64,000 nt of DNA from an uncultured Clostridia bacterium (GTDB lineage Bacteria; Bacillota; Clostridia; TANB77; CAG-508). The stretch is from positions 1-64,000 of the forward strand of contig CANQVF010000002.1 of NCBI GenBank assembly GCA_947627185.1, written 5' to 3'. The translations under genes were made by a program, and so were the position numbers. Shown here in pieces: positions 6,970 to 16,234 of this stretch (the first letter of the stretch is position 1; each line of letters begins with the position of its first letter). The notes under the pieces were generated by a model. The model had not been told where the DNA came from, searched no databases, and worked only from the letters and a program-made list of their open reading frames with translations.

Positions 6970-7854
6970 ATGTTAAAAATTGAAAAAAATGTAGACACTG
7001 TTAGCAAAAATATTACAGTGAAGGATGTTGTAAATATTGTTATTTCACTTATAGGTATTTTTCTTGCTATTATTGAAATTGTGGAGATATGGCATTTTTT
7101 TGAAATACAACAATATAGATTTGTTTTCTACAATACTTCAATTTGTATAATAATTATTTTAATTAATGTTTTTTCTTTTATGAATAAACATAAAGAGATT
7201 AAAGCAGAAATAAGTATTAGCAAATTAGAAGAAACAAATAAAAATTTATTAGCAGTAAATGATGATGTTAGATGTTTTAAGCATGATTTTAATAATATTA
7301 TGCAAGCAATAAATGGATATATAGATGTAAAAGATATTAATGCTTTAGAAAAATATTTTAATTCTGTATTAAAAGATTGTCATCATATGAATACAGTAGA
7401 ATTATTGAATTACCAAGTGATAGATAATCCAGCAATATATGCTGTTTTATTAAATAAATATACTATTGCAAAAGAAAATGATATTACAATGAATATTGAT
7501 ATATTATTAAGTTTAAAAGTTTTTACAGAAAAAGCATATGTAATATCTAGAATTTTAGGAATATTATTAGATAATGCAATTGAAGCTACTGGTAGTTGTA
7601 TAGAAAAAATAGTAAATGTGCAATTTATGAAAGAAAAGAATAAAAATATAATAGTTGTTGAAAATACGTATTCTGATGAAGAAATAGACACTAACAAAAT
7701 TTTTGATAAAGGTTACTCAACAAAAAAATCAAAAGGAAATTCTGGATTAGGTTTATGGAAAATTAAAGATATTATAAAAAAAGATAAAGCTTTAGATTTA
7801 TTAACAAGCACAGATAATAATTTATTTAAGCAACAATTAGAAATTTATGATTAA
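6970..7854 (+). CDS. Orphan GHKL sensor histidine kinase (AgrC-like)
   Basis: 294 aa. Two membrane helices (about 20-40 and 52-70) are followed by a short coiled region and the dimerisation box FKHDFNNIMQAINGYI with phosphoacceptor His105. Next come the N box (LDNAIEA) and the glycine-rich box NSGLGLWKI. This is the quorum-sensing AgrC/CitA-like GHKL class, but the sensor has only two helices instead of the six or so of AgrC. No response regulator or peptide gene is adjacent, so the partner is elsewhere. RBS AAAGGAG. Confidence 0.85.
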   Translation: MLKIEKNVDTVSKNITVKDVVNIVISLIGIFLAIIEIVEIWHFFEIQQYRFVFYNTSICIIIILINVFSFMNKHKEIKAEISISKLEETNKNLLAVNDDVRCFKHDFNNIMQAINGYIDVKDINALEKYFNSVLKDCHHMNTVELLNYQVIDNPAIYAVLLNKYTIAKENDITMNIDILLSLKVFTEKAYVISRILGILLDNAIEATGSCIEKIVNVQFMKEKNKNIIVVENTYSDEEIDTNKIFDKGYSTKKSKGNSGLGLWKIKDIIKKDKALDLLTSTDNNLFKQQLEIYD

Positions 7855-7894
7855 AAAAATAGAGTATAATTAAAAATAAATTATGATAAAAAAT

Positions 7895-7938
7895 AAATTA
7901 GTTTTAAAATATTTTAGAAAATATTTTAAAACTAATTT
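7895..7938. repeat. Long perfect inverted repeat
   Basis: An 18-bp perfect stem (7895-7912/7921-7938), extendable by two or three A-T pairs. No T run follows on the plus strand. It probably ends or protects the kinase transcript; it separates it from the rpsB promoter. Confidence 0.7.
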
Positions 7939-7980
7939 ACAAAAAATGTGGAAAATTTATAAAAAAATGTAGTAAAACTA

Positions 7981-8009
7981 TTGATTTTAAAAAGAAAACT
8001 TGTTATAAT
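7981..8009 (+). promoter_or_regulatory. rpsB-tsf promoter
   Basis: TTGATT (7981-7986), 17-bp spacer, TATAAT (8004-8009), with transcription expected near 8016. Confidence 0.85.
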
Positions 8010-8011
8010 GT

Positions 8012-8110
8012 CATAGTTATTAAATAACGCACATAGGTGGAGTTTTAAATTGTGCTTTTTAAAAAAAGTTATTTAAAATGATGAAATCTATGGAGGAAAA
8101 ACAAAAAGGA
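8012..8110 (+). ncRNA. Structured rpsB leader, possible S2 autoregulatory site
   Basis: The leader of about 100 nt folds around nested complementary blocks. AAATAAC (8022-8028) pairs with GTTATTT (8068-8074), GCACA (8029-8033) with TGTGC (8051-8055), and CATAG (8012-8016 or 8032-8036) with CTATG (8088-8092) next to the first AGGAGG-like sequence. The two CATAG copies competing for one CTATG suggest two alternative folds. Autoregulation by S2 through its leader is known in other bacteria (gammaproteobacteria). That this is such a leader is inference. Confidence 0.45.
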
Positions 8111-8120
8111 GGAATAAAAA

Positions 8121-8915
8121 ATGGCAGTAGTTGCAATGAAACAATTACTTGAAGCAGGTGTTCATTTTGGACATCAAACAAGAAGATGGGATCCTAAAAT
8201 GGCTGAATATATTTTTCAAGCTAGAAATGGAATCCATATAATAGACTTACAAAAAACTTCAAAAAAATTAGATGAAGCTTATAAGTTTATTAAAGATAGA
8301 GCAGAAGAAGGAAAAACAGTTCTTTTTGTAGGAACAAAAAAACAAGCTCAAGAATGCATTAAAGAAGCTGCTCAAAAATGCAACATGTATTATGTTGATC
8401 AAAGATGGTTAGGTGGAATGCTAACAAACTTTAAAACAATTCAAGGAAGAATCCAAAGACTTAGAGATTTAGAAACTATGTCTGAAGATGGTACATTTGA
8501 TGTATTACCTAAAAAAGAAGTTATGGGACTTAAAAATGAAATGGAAAAACTAGAAAAAAATCTTGGTGGAATTAAAGATATGAAAGAAATGCCAGGAGTT
8601 ATGTTTGTAGTTGATCCTAAAAAAGAAAGAATAGCTATTTTAGAAGCTAGAAAATTAGGAATACCAGTAGTTGGTTTAGTAGATACAAACTGCAATCCAG
8701 AAGATGTTGATTATGCTATACCAGGAAATGATGATGCTATAAGAGCTGTTAAATTAATAGCAGATGTTATGGCAAATGCTGTTATAGAAGGTAGACAAGG
8801 TGAAGATGCAGAAATTTCTGAAGAAATGACATCAGATGAAGAAGAAGCTACAGATATTGAAGAAGTAGTTGCAGAAGAACAAGAAGAAACATCTGAAGAA
8901 AAAGAAGAAAAATAA
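8121..8915 (+). CDS. rpsB: 30S ribosomal protein S2
   Basis: 264 aa. It opens [20 protein letters not shown], with [10 protein letters not shown], the helical insert around 110-160 and the conserved [20 protein letters not shown] block. It is a component of the small ribosomal subunit. The C-terminus carries an acidic tail of about 35 residues ([15 protein letters not shown] onward), longer than the minimal bacterial S2 but seen in other Clostridia. Start ATG 8121 with AAAGGAGG. It is the first gene of the rpsB-tsf operon. Confidence 0.98.
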   Translation: MAVVAMKQLLEAGVHFGHQTRRWDPKMAEYIFQARNGIHIIDLQKTSKKLDEAYKFIKDRAEEGKTVLFVGTKKQAQECIKEAAQKCNMYYVDQRWLGGMLTNFKTIQGRIQRLRDLETMSEDGTFDVLPKKEVMGLKNEMEKLEKNLGGIKDMKEMPGVMFVVDPKKERIAILEARKLGIPVVGLVDTNCNPEDVDYAIPGNDDAIRAVKLIADVMANAVIEGRQGEDAEISEEMTSDEEEATDIEEVVAEEQEETSEEKEEK

Positions 8916-8924
8916 TTTTTATAA

Positions 8925-8958
8925 AGGGCGCTATTACTAAAGTAAGTAAACACGCCCT
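8925..8958 (+). terminator. rpsB-tsf intergenic hairpin (weak terminator or processing site)
   Basis: AGGGCG (8925-8930) pairs with CGCCCT (8953-8958), with TTACT/AGTAA inside. Only a short T stretch follows, so read-through into tsf is expected. Confidence 0.5.
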
Positions 8959-8989
8959 AATTTTAAAATAAAAATAGGGGGTATCTAAT

Positions 8990-9865
8990 ATGATTACTGC
9001 AGAATTAGTAAAACAACTAAGAGAAAAAACTGGAGCAGGAATGATGGACTGCAAAAAAGTTTTAACAGAAACAGATGGAGATATGGAAAAAGCAGCTGAA
9101 TTATTAAGAGAAAGAGGAATTGCAAAAGCAGCTAAAAAATCAGGAAGAATAGCAGCAGAAGGTTTAGTTACAACTTATGTTTCAGAAGATAAGAAAGTTG
9201 GAGCTATAGTTGAAGTTAATGCAGAAACAGATTTTGTTGCTAAAAATGATGAATTTGTTAACTTTGTAAGTGATGTAGCAGAAATAGTTGCAAACTCAAA
9301 TCCAGCAAATTTAGATGCTTTATTAGAAGTTAAATATAAAAATACAGAAAAAACAGTAAAAGAAGTTTTAACAGAAAAAATAGCTACAATTGGTGAAAAT
9401 ATGTCAATTAGAAGATTTGAAAGATTTGAATCTGATGGATTAGTTGAAAGTTATATACATGGCGCTGGAAAAATAGCTGTATTAGTTGATTTTAAATCAG
9501 GAGATAGCGATTTAGCAAAAGATGTATGTATGCAAATTGCTGCTGCTAAACCAGAATATTTAAATAGAGAATCAGTTCCACAAGAAAGAGTAGCAAAAGA
9601 AATGGAAATTTTAAAAGCACAAGCTATGAATGAAGGAAAACCAGCAGAAATAGCTGAAAAAATGGTTCAAGGTAGAATAGGAAAATTTTATTCTGAAATT
9701 TGTTTATTAGATCAAGAATTTGTTAAAGATTCAAGCATGAAAGTTGGAGATTTAATAAAAAGTAAAGGTGCTGAAATGGTAAAATTTGCTAGATTTGAAA
9801 CAGGAGAAGGAATTGAGAAAAAAGAAGAAAATTTTGCTGAAGAAGTAATGAAACAATTACAATAA
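8990..9865 (+). CDS. tsf: Elongation factor Ts
   Basis: 291 aa. The N-terminal UBA-type domain has VKQLREKTGAGMMDCKKVL. The core includes the TDFVAKNDEF motif that contacts EF-Tu and the later HGAGKIAVLVDF and MQIAAAKPEYL segments. It recycles EF-Tu by GDP/GTP exchange in the cytoplasm. RBS GGGGG 8 bases upstream. Cotranscribed with rpsB and ended by the terminator at 9891. Confidence 0.98.
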   Translation: MITAELVKQLREKTGAGMMDCKKVLTETDGDMEKAAELLRERGIAKAAKKSGRIAAEGLVTTYVSEDKKVGAIVEVNAETDFVAKNDEFVNFVSDVAEIVANSNPANLDALLEVKYKNTEKTVKEVLTEKIATIGENMSIRRFERFESDGLVESYIHGAGKIAVLVDFKSGDSDLAKDVCMQIAAAKPEYLNRESVPQERVAKEMEILKAQAMNEGKPAEIAEKMVQGRIGKFYSEICLLDQEFVKDSSMKVGDLIKSKGAEMVKFARFETGEGIEKKEENFAEEVMKQLQ

Positions 9866-9890
9866 TAATTAATATTTTAAATATTATAAA

Positions 9891-9932
9891 AAATACATGA
9901 AAACATAAAAAATGTTTACATGTATTTTTTTA
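9891..9932 (+). terminator. tsf terminator
   Basis: Stem 9891-9899/9919-9927 extended by AAACAT (9901-9906)/ATGTTT (9912-9917) across one A-A mismatch, then a T run. Confidence 0.85.
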
Positions 9933-10016
9933 TGTAGAAAATTTTTATATCTTGTTTTAATAAAAAAAATATTATAAAATTATTATAAATTAATTATTTT
10001 TGAGAGGAATAGAAAA

Positions 10017-11558
10017 ATGAAAAAGTTCTTAAAAGAAAATGTATCATATATGTTAATATTTATAGCACTTTTTATATTAACTATATTCATATTTTTTTCA
10101 CAAATTTATTCTAATGGTATAGCAGAAAGTAATTTTGAAATAGACACAATATTGAAATTAACAGCTTTTCTAATTGTAGTATCTATTATATATTTTTTCA
10201 TACTAAAAAATATAGATATAAAACAAATAAAATTAGAAAATGTCTTTTTGTTTTTAATTATACCGATTGGTTTAATATATTTATTTATATTTCCACCTAA
10301 TACTATTCCAGATGAGGCAAATCATTTTGAAAAAAGTTATGACATATCTTTAGGACATTTAGTATCAAAATTTTCTGATGAAGGATTGGTAGGTAATGAA
10401 TTACCTAATAATTTATTAGATTTTTGCTATTCTTTTGAAAAAGATAATTATGGAATTTGGCTTGAAAGAGCTAAAGCATCCACAATAAGTAATGATATGC
10501 AATGGTATTCTTTTCCTAATACATCATTATATTCTTTTATATGTTATTTACCTCAAGCAATAGGAATTTTTGTAGCTAGAATATTTACAAATAAATGGCT
10601 AATAATATTTTTATTTAGTAGATTGTTTAATTTTGCTGTTTATGTTGCTTTGATGTATTTTTCTATAAAAATAATGCCATTTAATAAAAACTTATTAGTA
10701 TTAATAGCTTCTTTACCAATAGTTTTGCAGGAAGCAATATCTATATCACCAGATGCAACCACTATTGCATTATGTGTATTTTTAGTATCATATATATTTT
10801 ATTTAAAAGATAAAAAGATTGTACTTACTAAGAAAAATTATTTTATATTAGCAATATTTAGTATTTTAATTGCATTAATGAAAATAGTATATACACCAAT
10901 TTGTTTATTAATGTATATACTTCCAAAAGAACAATTTACAAGTAAAAAGAAAAAATATTTATTAATTACATCTTTTGTTTTATTAGCTTTATTAATAAAT
11001 TTATTATGGACAGGATATGCATCTAGATTTTTAGTGGAAACAAATGTAGGTGTAAATTCTAAAGAACAAGTTAAATTTGTTTTAATGCATCCTTTGAATT
11101 TTATATTAACTATTTTTAGAACGATGAATATGTATTTAGCTAATTGGATTAGCAATATATTAGGTGATTTATCTTATTATAAAGGTGTAAGTGTTGCATC
11201 TATTTATAAATATATTACAGCTTTTTTACTTATAATATTTATGTTTTGTGATAATAAAAAAGAAGAAAAAATTGAAAAAAATTCAAAAATTTTTATTGGA
11301 ATTATTTTTTTATTAATAATTGGATTAATATTTTCAAGTTTGTATGTTCAATGGACAGCTTTGCAAAGGGAAAATATAGAGGGAGTTCAAGGAAGATATT
11401 TTATTCCAATTATAATGCTTATACCTTTATTATTTAAAAATGATTATTTTACATTAGAAAAAAAGATACAAAATAGAATATTAGTGTCATTTTTATTATT
11501 TTTAAATTTACATGCAATAATATCAATAATTCCACATTTCTTAGTATTTATACAATAA
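10017..11558 (+). CDS. DUF2142 family polytopic membrane protein
   Basis: 513 aa with about eleven hydrophobic helices. The loop after helix 3 reads PPNTIPDEANHFEKSYDISL, the signature of DUF2142 proteins (P-D-E-x-x-H-F). These are thought to be GT-C-type glycosyltransferases or related envelope enzymes acting on lipid-linked substrates. The acidic D-E pair and the His are the likely catalytic-side residues. Monocistronic, with RBS GAGAGG. Function inferred from the family only. Confidence 0.8.
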   Translation: MKKFLKENVSYMLIFIALFILTIFIFFSQIYSNGIAESNFEIDTILKLTAFLIVVSIIYFFILKNIDIKQIKLENVFLFLIIPIGLIYLFIFPPNTIPDEANHFEKSYDISLGHLVSKFSDEGLVGNELPNNLLDFCYSFEKDNYGIWLERAKASTISNDMQWYSFPNTSLYSFICYLPQAIGIFVARIFTNKWLIIFLFSRLFNFAVYVALMYFSIKIMPFNKNLLVLIASLPIVLQEAISISPDATTIALCVFLVSYIFYLKDKKIVLTKKNYFILAIFSILIALMKIVYTPICLLMYILPKEQFTSKKKKYLLITSFVLLALLINLLWTGYASRFLVETNVGVNSKEQVKFVLMHPLNFILTIFRTMNMYLANWISNILGDLSYYKGVSVASIYKYITAFLLIIFMFCDNKKEEKIEKNSKIFIGIIFLLIIGLIFSSLYVQWTALQRENIEGVQGRYFIPIIMLIPLLFKNDYFTLEKKIQNRILVSFLLFLNLHAIISIIPHFLVFIQ

Positions 11559-11580
11559 AAAATAAAATATTATAAAGTTG

Positions 11581-11609
11581 TTGATTTTTATAAAAAAATA
11601 TTGTAGAAT
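11581..11609 (+). promoter_or_regulatory. Promoter of the 36-aa peptide gene
   Basis: TTGATT (11581-11586), 17-bp spacer, TAGAAT (11604-11609). Confidence 0.7.
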
Positions 11610-11643
11610 TATAAAAGTGTATATGTATGGAAAGGAAAATAAA

Positions 11644-11754
11644 ATGATATTTTTAGATAAATTAACTGAAAAAACAAAAAAATCAAAAATTTTAGCTATT
11701 TGTCTAATAGTTTTATTTATATTTTCAATTTTAAATTTAATAATATTTTTTTAA
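11644..11754 (+). CDS. 36-aa membrane peptide
   Basis: ATG at 11644 behind AAAGG. The peptide has a basic, polar first half (MIFLDKLTEKTKKSK) and a C-terminal hydrophobic helix (ILAICLIVLFIFSILNLIIF). Promoter, leader, gene and terminator are all present within 200 bp, and the stop codon overlaps the terminator stem. It is therefore a dedicated transcript and not a chance frame. The family is unknown to me. Possible roles are a regulatory membrane peptide or a toxin-like peptide. Confidence 0.55.
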   Translation: MIFLDKLTEKTKKSKILAICLIVLFIFSILNLIIFF

Positions 11755-11786
11755 AACACTAAATTTTATTTAGTGTTTTTTTTTAG
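11753..11786 (+). terminator. Terminator of the 36-aa peptide gene
   Basis: A 12-bp perfect stem (11753-11764/11768-11779), loop TTT, then a T run. The stem begins in the stop codon. Confidence 0.92.
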
Positions 11787-11866
11787 AAAAATGTTATCTA
11801 AAATTAAATTTGCTATAAAATTCAAAAGAAAAAAATATAAGAGAGTATGTAAGAAAGGAATAAAAA

Positions 11867-12952
11867 ATGGTAGGGTATTTAGTACTAGAAAATGGTGAAA
11901 TTTTTGAAGGAGAAAGAATTGGTTATAATATAGATACAGCTTGTGAAGTAGTATTTAATACTGGAATGGCAGGATATATAGAAACTTTTACAGATCCTTC
12001 TTATGCAGGGCAAGGTATAGTTATGACATATCCACTTATTGGAAATTATGGTATTATACCAGAAGATTATGAATCAGATGGAATTTTTGCAAAAGCTGTA
12101 TTTATTCATGAATTAGCAGAATTTGAAAGCAATTTTAGATCTAAATTAAATTTAGATAAATTTTTAAGAGATTATAAAATACCAGGTCTTACAGAAGTTA
12201 ATACAAGAAAGTTAACTAAAATGTTAAGAGATGCTGGAACAATGAGAGGTTATCTTACTTCAAATATTAGCAATATAGATGAAATTATGGAAAATATCAA
12301 AAATTACGATATAGGAAAAATTGTAGATAAAGTAACTTCAAAAGAGATTAAAATTTATGGTAAAAGAAAACCAATTAGAATAGCATTAATGGATTACGGA
12401 ATGAAGCATAATATTGTAAATTCACTTCTAAAAAGGGGAGCAGAAGTTACTATATTTCCAGCTAACACTTCTGCTGAAAAAGTAATATCAGTAAAACCAG
12501 ATGGAATAATGCTTTCAAATGGACCAGGAAATCCGGTAGAGTGCACATTTCAAATAAATGTATTAAAAAAATTATATGAATCAGATATACCAATACTTGG
12601 AATATGTTTAGGACATCAACTTATGGCACTTGCAAATGGTGCTAAAACAGCTAAACTAAAATATGGGCATAGAGGACCAAATCATCCAGTAAAGGATTTA
12701 AAAGAAGACAGAGTACATATTACATCACAAAATCATGGATATTATGTAGTTGAAGAAAGTATAAATCCTAAAATAGCAGAAGTTTCTCATATAAATTTAA
12801 ATGATGGAACAGTAGAAGGACTAAGATACAAAAATAAAGATATTTTTACAGTTCAATTTCATCCAGAGGCTTGTCCAGGACCAGAAGATACAGCATATAT
12901 ATTTGATGAATTTATAGATTTAATAAAGGAGAAAAAAGATGCCAAGAAATAA
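11867..12952 (+). CDS. carA: Carbamoyl-phosphate synthase small chain
   Basis: 361 aa. The N-terminal CPSase domain has the VFNTGMAGYIE motif. The class I glutamine amidotransferase domain has the nucleophile elbow GICLGHQLM and a later VQFHPEACPGP with His and Glu of the triad. It releases ammonia from glutamine for carbamoyl phosphate (pyrimidine and arginine synthesis). Its end overlaps the carB start by 14 bp. No PyrR site or arginine operator is evident in the short leader. Confidence 0.98.
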   Translation: MVGYLVLENGEIFEGERIGYNIDTACEVVFNTGMAGYIETFTDPSYAGQGIVMTYPLIGNYGIIPEDYESDGIFAKAVFIHELAEFESNFRSKLNLDKFLRDYKIPGLTEVNTRKLTKMLRDAGTMRGYLTSNISNIDEIMENIKNYDIGKIVDKVTSKEIKIYGKRKPIRIALMDYGMKHNIVNSLLKRGAEVTIFPANTSAEKVISVKPDGIMLSNGPGNPVECTFQINVLKKLYESDIPILGICLGHQLMALANGAKTAKLKYGHRGPNHPVKDLKEDRVHITSQNHGYYVVEESINPKIAEVSHINLNDGTVEGLRYKNKDIFTVQFHPEACPGPEDTAYIFDEFIDLIKEKKDAKK

Positions 12953-15900
12953 AAATATAAAAAAAGTTTTAGTTATAGGTTCAGGACCAATAATAATTGG
13001 CCAAGCAGCAGAATTTGACTATGCTGGAACACAAGCTTGTAGAGAACTAAAAAAAGAAGGAATAGAAGTTGTTTTAGTTAATTCAAATCCAGCAACAATT
13101 ATGACAGATAAAAATATGGCTGATAAGATTTATATTGAACCATTAACTGTGGAAACTGTTAAAAAAATAATAGAAATTGAAAAACCAGATAGCATACTTC
13201 CAAATTTAGGTGGACAAACTGGACTTAATTTAGCAATGGAACTTGCAGAATCAGGTTTTCTAAAAGAAAAAAATGTAAAATTATTAGGAACAGGTGTTGA
13301 TGGAATTAGAAATGCAGAAGATAGACAATGCTTTAAAGACATGATGGAATCCATAAATGAGCCTTGTATAGCAAGTAAAGTAGTTCATACTGTTGAAGGT
13401 GCAGTAGAATTTGCTAAAGAGATTGGATTACCAGTTATAATAAGACCAGCATATACTTTAGGAGGTACTGGTGGTGGTATTGCCACAACAATGGAAGAAC
13501 TTGAAGAAATTGCTGGTTCTGGTATAAGAATGTCAAGAGTAAATGAAATATTAGTTGAAAAGTGTATTGCTGGTTGGAAAGAAATAGAATATGAAGTAAT
13601 GAGAGATAGTAAAGGAAATTGTATTACAATTTGTAATATGGAAAATATAGATCCTGTTGGTGTGCATACAGGTGATAGTATAGTTGTTGCACCATCACAA
13701 ACTTTGTCTGATAAGGAATACCAAATGCTTAGAACATCAGCTATTAAAATTATTTCTGCATTAAAAATTGAAGGTGGATGTAATGTTCAATTTGCATTAA
13801 ATCCAAATAGTTTTGAATATGCAGTAATAGAAGTAAATCCTAGAGTAAGTCGTTCATCTGCATTAGCTTCTAAAGCAACTGGCTATCCAATAGCAAAAGT
13901 TGCAACTAAAATAGCGATTGGTTATACATTAGATGAAATAAGAAATGAAGTAACAGGAAAAACTTATGCTTGCTTTGAACCAGTACTTGATTATGTAGTA
14001 GTAAAAATACCAAAATGGCCATTTAAAAAATTTCTTACTGCAAATAGAGTTTTAGGAACTCAAATGAAAGCTACAGGTGAAGTTATGGCTATTGCTCCAA
14101 ATCTAGAAGCAGGGTTGATGAAAGCTGTACGTTCATTAGAAGAAAATGTAGATTATTTAAGTTTAGATAAATTAAAAAAATTAGAAAAAAATGAACTAGA
14201 AGAAAAATTAGCATATGTAGATAATGAAAGAATTTTTGTTATAGCAGAGGCTATTAGAAAAGAAATTTCAGTGGAAAAAATACATGAAATCACTAAAATT
14301 GATAGATTTTTCATTGGTATAGTTTATAAATTGGTTAAAATGGAAAGAGAATTAGAACTTAATAAGATGAATTCTAAGATGCTTGAAAAAGCAAAAAAAT
14401 TAGGATTTACAGATAAGGTAATTGCAAAGCTTTCTGGAAAAACTGAAAAAGAAATAAAAGAATTAAGAATGAAATATGATATAGTTGCTAATTTTAAAAT
14501 GGTTGATACTTGTAGTGCAGAATTTGAAGCAAAAACACCTTATTATTATTCAAGTTATGATGATGAAAATGAAGTTAAAGAATCTAATAAGAAAAAAGTA
14601 GTAGTTTTAGGTTCTGGTCCAATAAGAATTGGACAAGGTATAGAATTTGATTATTGCAGTGTTCACGGAGTTTGGGCTTTAAAAAAGCAAGGGTATGAAA
14701 CTATAATTGTAAATAATAATCCAGAAACTGTAAGTACAGATTTTGATATTGCAGATAGATTATATTTTGAACCTTTAACTCCAGAAGATGTTGAAAATAT
14801 TATAAATGTTGAAAAACCTTATGGAGCAATAGTTCAATTTGGTGGTCAAACAGCAATAAAATTAACAAAGGCTTTATCAGATATGGGTGTACATATTATG
14901 GGAACACAGGAAGTTGATATGGATAGAGCAGAAGATAGAAAAGAATTTGATGAGGCATTAAATAATTGTGGAATTTTAAGGCCACAAGGTGGAACAATTT
15001 ACACAGTAGATGAAGCAATTAAAGTAGCAAATAATTTAGGATATCCTGTTTTGGTAAGACCATCTTATGTTCTTGGTGGACAAGGAATGGCAATTGCTTA
15101 TGATGATAAAGAAATAACAGAATATGTAAATGAAATAAATATGATAGCACAAGAGCATCCAATATTAGTAGATAAATATATAATGGGAAGAGAAGTAGAA
15201 GTTGATGCAATTTGTGATGGTGATGATGTTTTAATACCTGGAATAATGGAACATTTAGAAAGAGCAGGTGTTCATTCTGGAGATAGTATTTCAGTTTATC
15301 CAACACAAAATGTAGAAAAGGAACATGAAAAAACAATTATAGAATATACAACAAAAATTGCAAAAGAATTGAATGTAATTGGAATTTTAAATATACAATT
15401 TATAATAAGTGAAGGAAAAGTTTACATTATAGAAGTAAATCCTCGTTCAAGTAGAACAGTGCCATATATTAGTAAAGTTACAAATCTTCCAATGATAGAT
15501 ATTGCAACAAAAGTTATATTAGGCAAAAAATTAAAAGATTTAGGTTATGGAACTGGATTATATAAAAAGAGTGAATATATATGTGTTAAAATGCCAGTAT
15601 TTTCTTTTGAAAAAATAAAAAATGCAGATACTAGTTTGGGCCCTGAAATGAAATCAACTGGAGAGGTTTTAGGGGTAGCTAAAAAATTTGAAGATGCAGT
15701 TTTAAAAGCTTTTATAGCAACTGGAACTAATGTATCAACAACTGGTTCAATTTTAATAACAGTAAGAGATAAAGATAAAGAAGAGATGCTTCCTATTGCT
15801 GAGAAATTTAAGAAAAAAGGATTTTCAATTTATGCAACATCTGGAACAGCAACTTTCTTAAAAAAACATGGAGTGGAATCAACAGTAATTGAAAAACTAT

Positions 15901-16136
15901 GGGAAGGAAAAAATAGCATAATTGATTTAATTGAAACAGGAAAAATTAATTTTGTTATAAATACTCCAACAAAAGGAAAAGAGGCAAATAGAGATGGATT
16001 TAAAATAAGAAGAATGGCAGTTGAATGTAAAATACCATGTTTTACATCATTAGACACTGTAAATGCTTTATACAAAGCTATTGAAGATGAAACTGGGGAA
16101 GAAGATTTAACACCAGTTGATATTACTAAAATTTAA
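12939..16136 (+). CDS. carB: Carbamoyl-phosphate synthase large chain
   Basis: 1065 aa, full length. It has two homologous ATP-grasp halves (GSGPIIIGQAAEFDYAG near residue 13 and GSGPIRIGQGIEFDYCS near 557), two VNPRxSRxS metal/ATP motifs, and a C-terminal MGS-like allosteric domain from about residue 930 (ATSGTATFLKKHG). It makes carbamoyl phosphate from bicarbonate, ATP and the ammonia passed from CarA. It begins inside the end of carA with AAAGGAG, so the two are translationally coupled. Confidence 0.98.
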   Translation: MPRNKNIKKVLVIGSGPIIIGQAAEFDYAGTQACRELKKEGIEVVLVNSNPATIMTDKNMADKIYIEPLTVETVKKIIEIEKPDSILPNLGGQTGLNLAMELAESGFLKEKNVKLLGTGVDGIRNAEDRQCFKDMMESINEPCIASKVVHTVEGAVEFAKEIGLPVIIRPAYTLGGTGGGIATTMEELEEIAGSGIRMSRVNEILVEKCIAGWKEIEYEVMRDSKGNCITICNMENIDPVGVHTGDSIVVAPSQTLSDKEYQMLRTSAIKIISALKIEGGCNVQFALNPNSFEYAVIEVNPRVSRSSALASKATGYPIAKVATKIAIGYTLDEIRNEVTGKTYACFEPVLDYVVVKIPKWPFKKFLTANRVLGTQMKATGEVMAIAPNLEAGLMKAVRSLEENVDYLSLDKLKKLEKNELEEKLAYVDNERIFVIAEAIRKEISVEKIHEITKIDRFFIGIVYKLVKMERELELNKMNSKMLEKAKKLGFTDKVIAKLSGKTEKEIKELRMKYDIVANFKMVDTCSAEFEAKTPYYYSSYDDENEVKESNKKKVVVLGSGPIRIGQGIEFDYCSVHGVWALKKQGYETIIVNNNPETVSTDFDIADRLYFEPLTPEDVENIINVEKPYGAIVQFGGQTAIKLTKALSDMGVHIMGTQEVDMDRAEDRKEFDEALNNCGILRPQGGTIYTVDEAIKVANNLGYPVLVRPSYVLGGQGMAIAYDDKEITEYVNEINMIAQEHPILVDKYIMGREVEVDAICDGDDVLIPGIMEHLERAGVHSGDSISVYPTQNVEKEHEKTIIEYTTKIAKELNVIGILNIQFIISEGKVYIIEVNPRSSRTVPYISKVTNLPMIDIATKVILGKKLKDLGYGTGLYKKSEYICVKMPVFSFEKIKNADTSLGPEMKSTGEVLGVAKKFEDAVLKAFIATGTNVSTTGSILITVRDKDKEEMLPIAEKFKKKGFSIYATSGTATFLKKHGVESTVIEKLWEGKNSIIDLIETGKINFVINTPTKGKEANRDGFKIRRMAVECKIPCFTSLDTVNALYKAIEDETGEEDLTPVDITKI

Positions 16137-16150
16137 CTTTAAGTAAATTC

Positions 16151-16179
16151 TTGCAAAATCTTGTAGAATTTTATATAAT
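16151..16179 (+). promoter_or_regulatory. tetR promoter
   Basis: TTGCAA (16151-16156), 17-bp spacer, TATAAT (16174-16179). The spacer holds one copy of the putative operator half-site CAAAATCTTG (16154-16163). Confidence 0.8.
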
Positions 16180-16180
16180 A

Positions 16181-16215
16181 ATACAAAATCTTGTTAATTA
16201 AGATTTTGTATTTTT
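16181..16215. promoter_or_regulatory. Putative TetR operator, also carB terminator
   Basis: A 31-bp palindrome with 12-bp perfect arms (16181-16192/16200-16211) lies at the predicted transcription start of tetR. The half-site CAAAATCTTG occurs at 16154-16163 and 16184-16193, exactly 30 bp apart, and inverted in the right arm. That is what an autorepressing TetR operator would look like. The same palindrome followed by TTTT can terminate carB transcripts. Confidence 0.65.
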
Positions 16216-16234
16216 AATTTTATAGGTGAAATTT

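Noticed and set aside
15019..15336. Long minus-strand frame within carB
   Set aside because: Shadow of the coding strand; His/Leu-rich translation typical of antisense frames.
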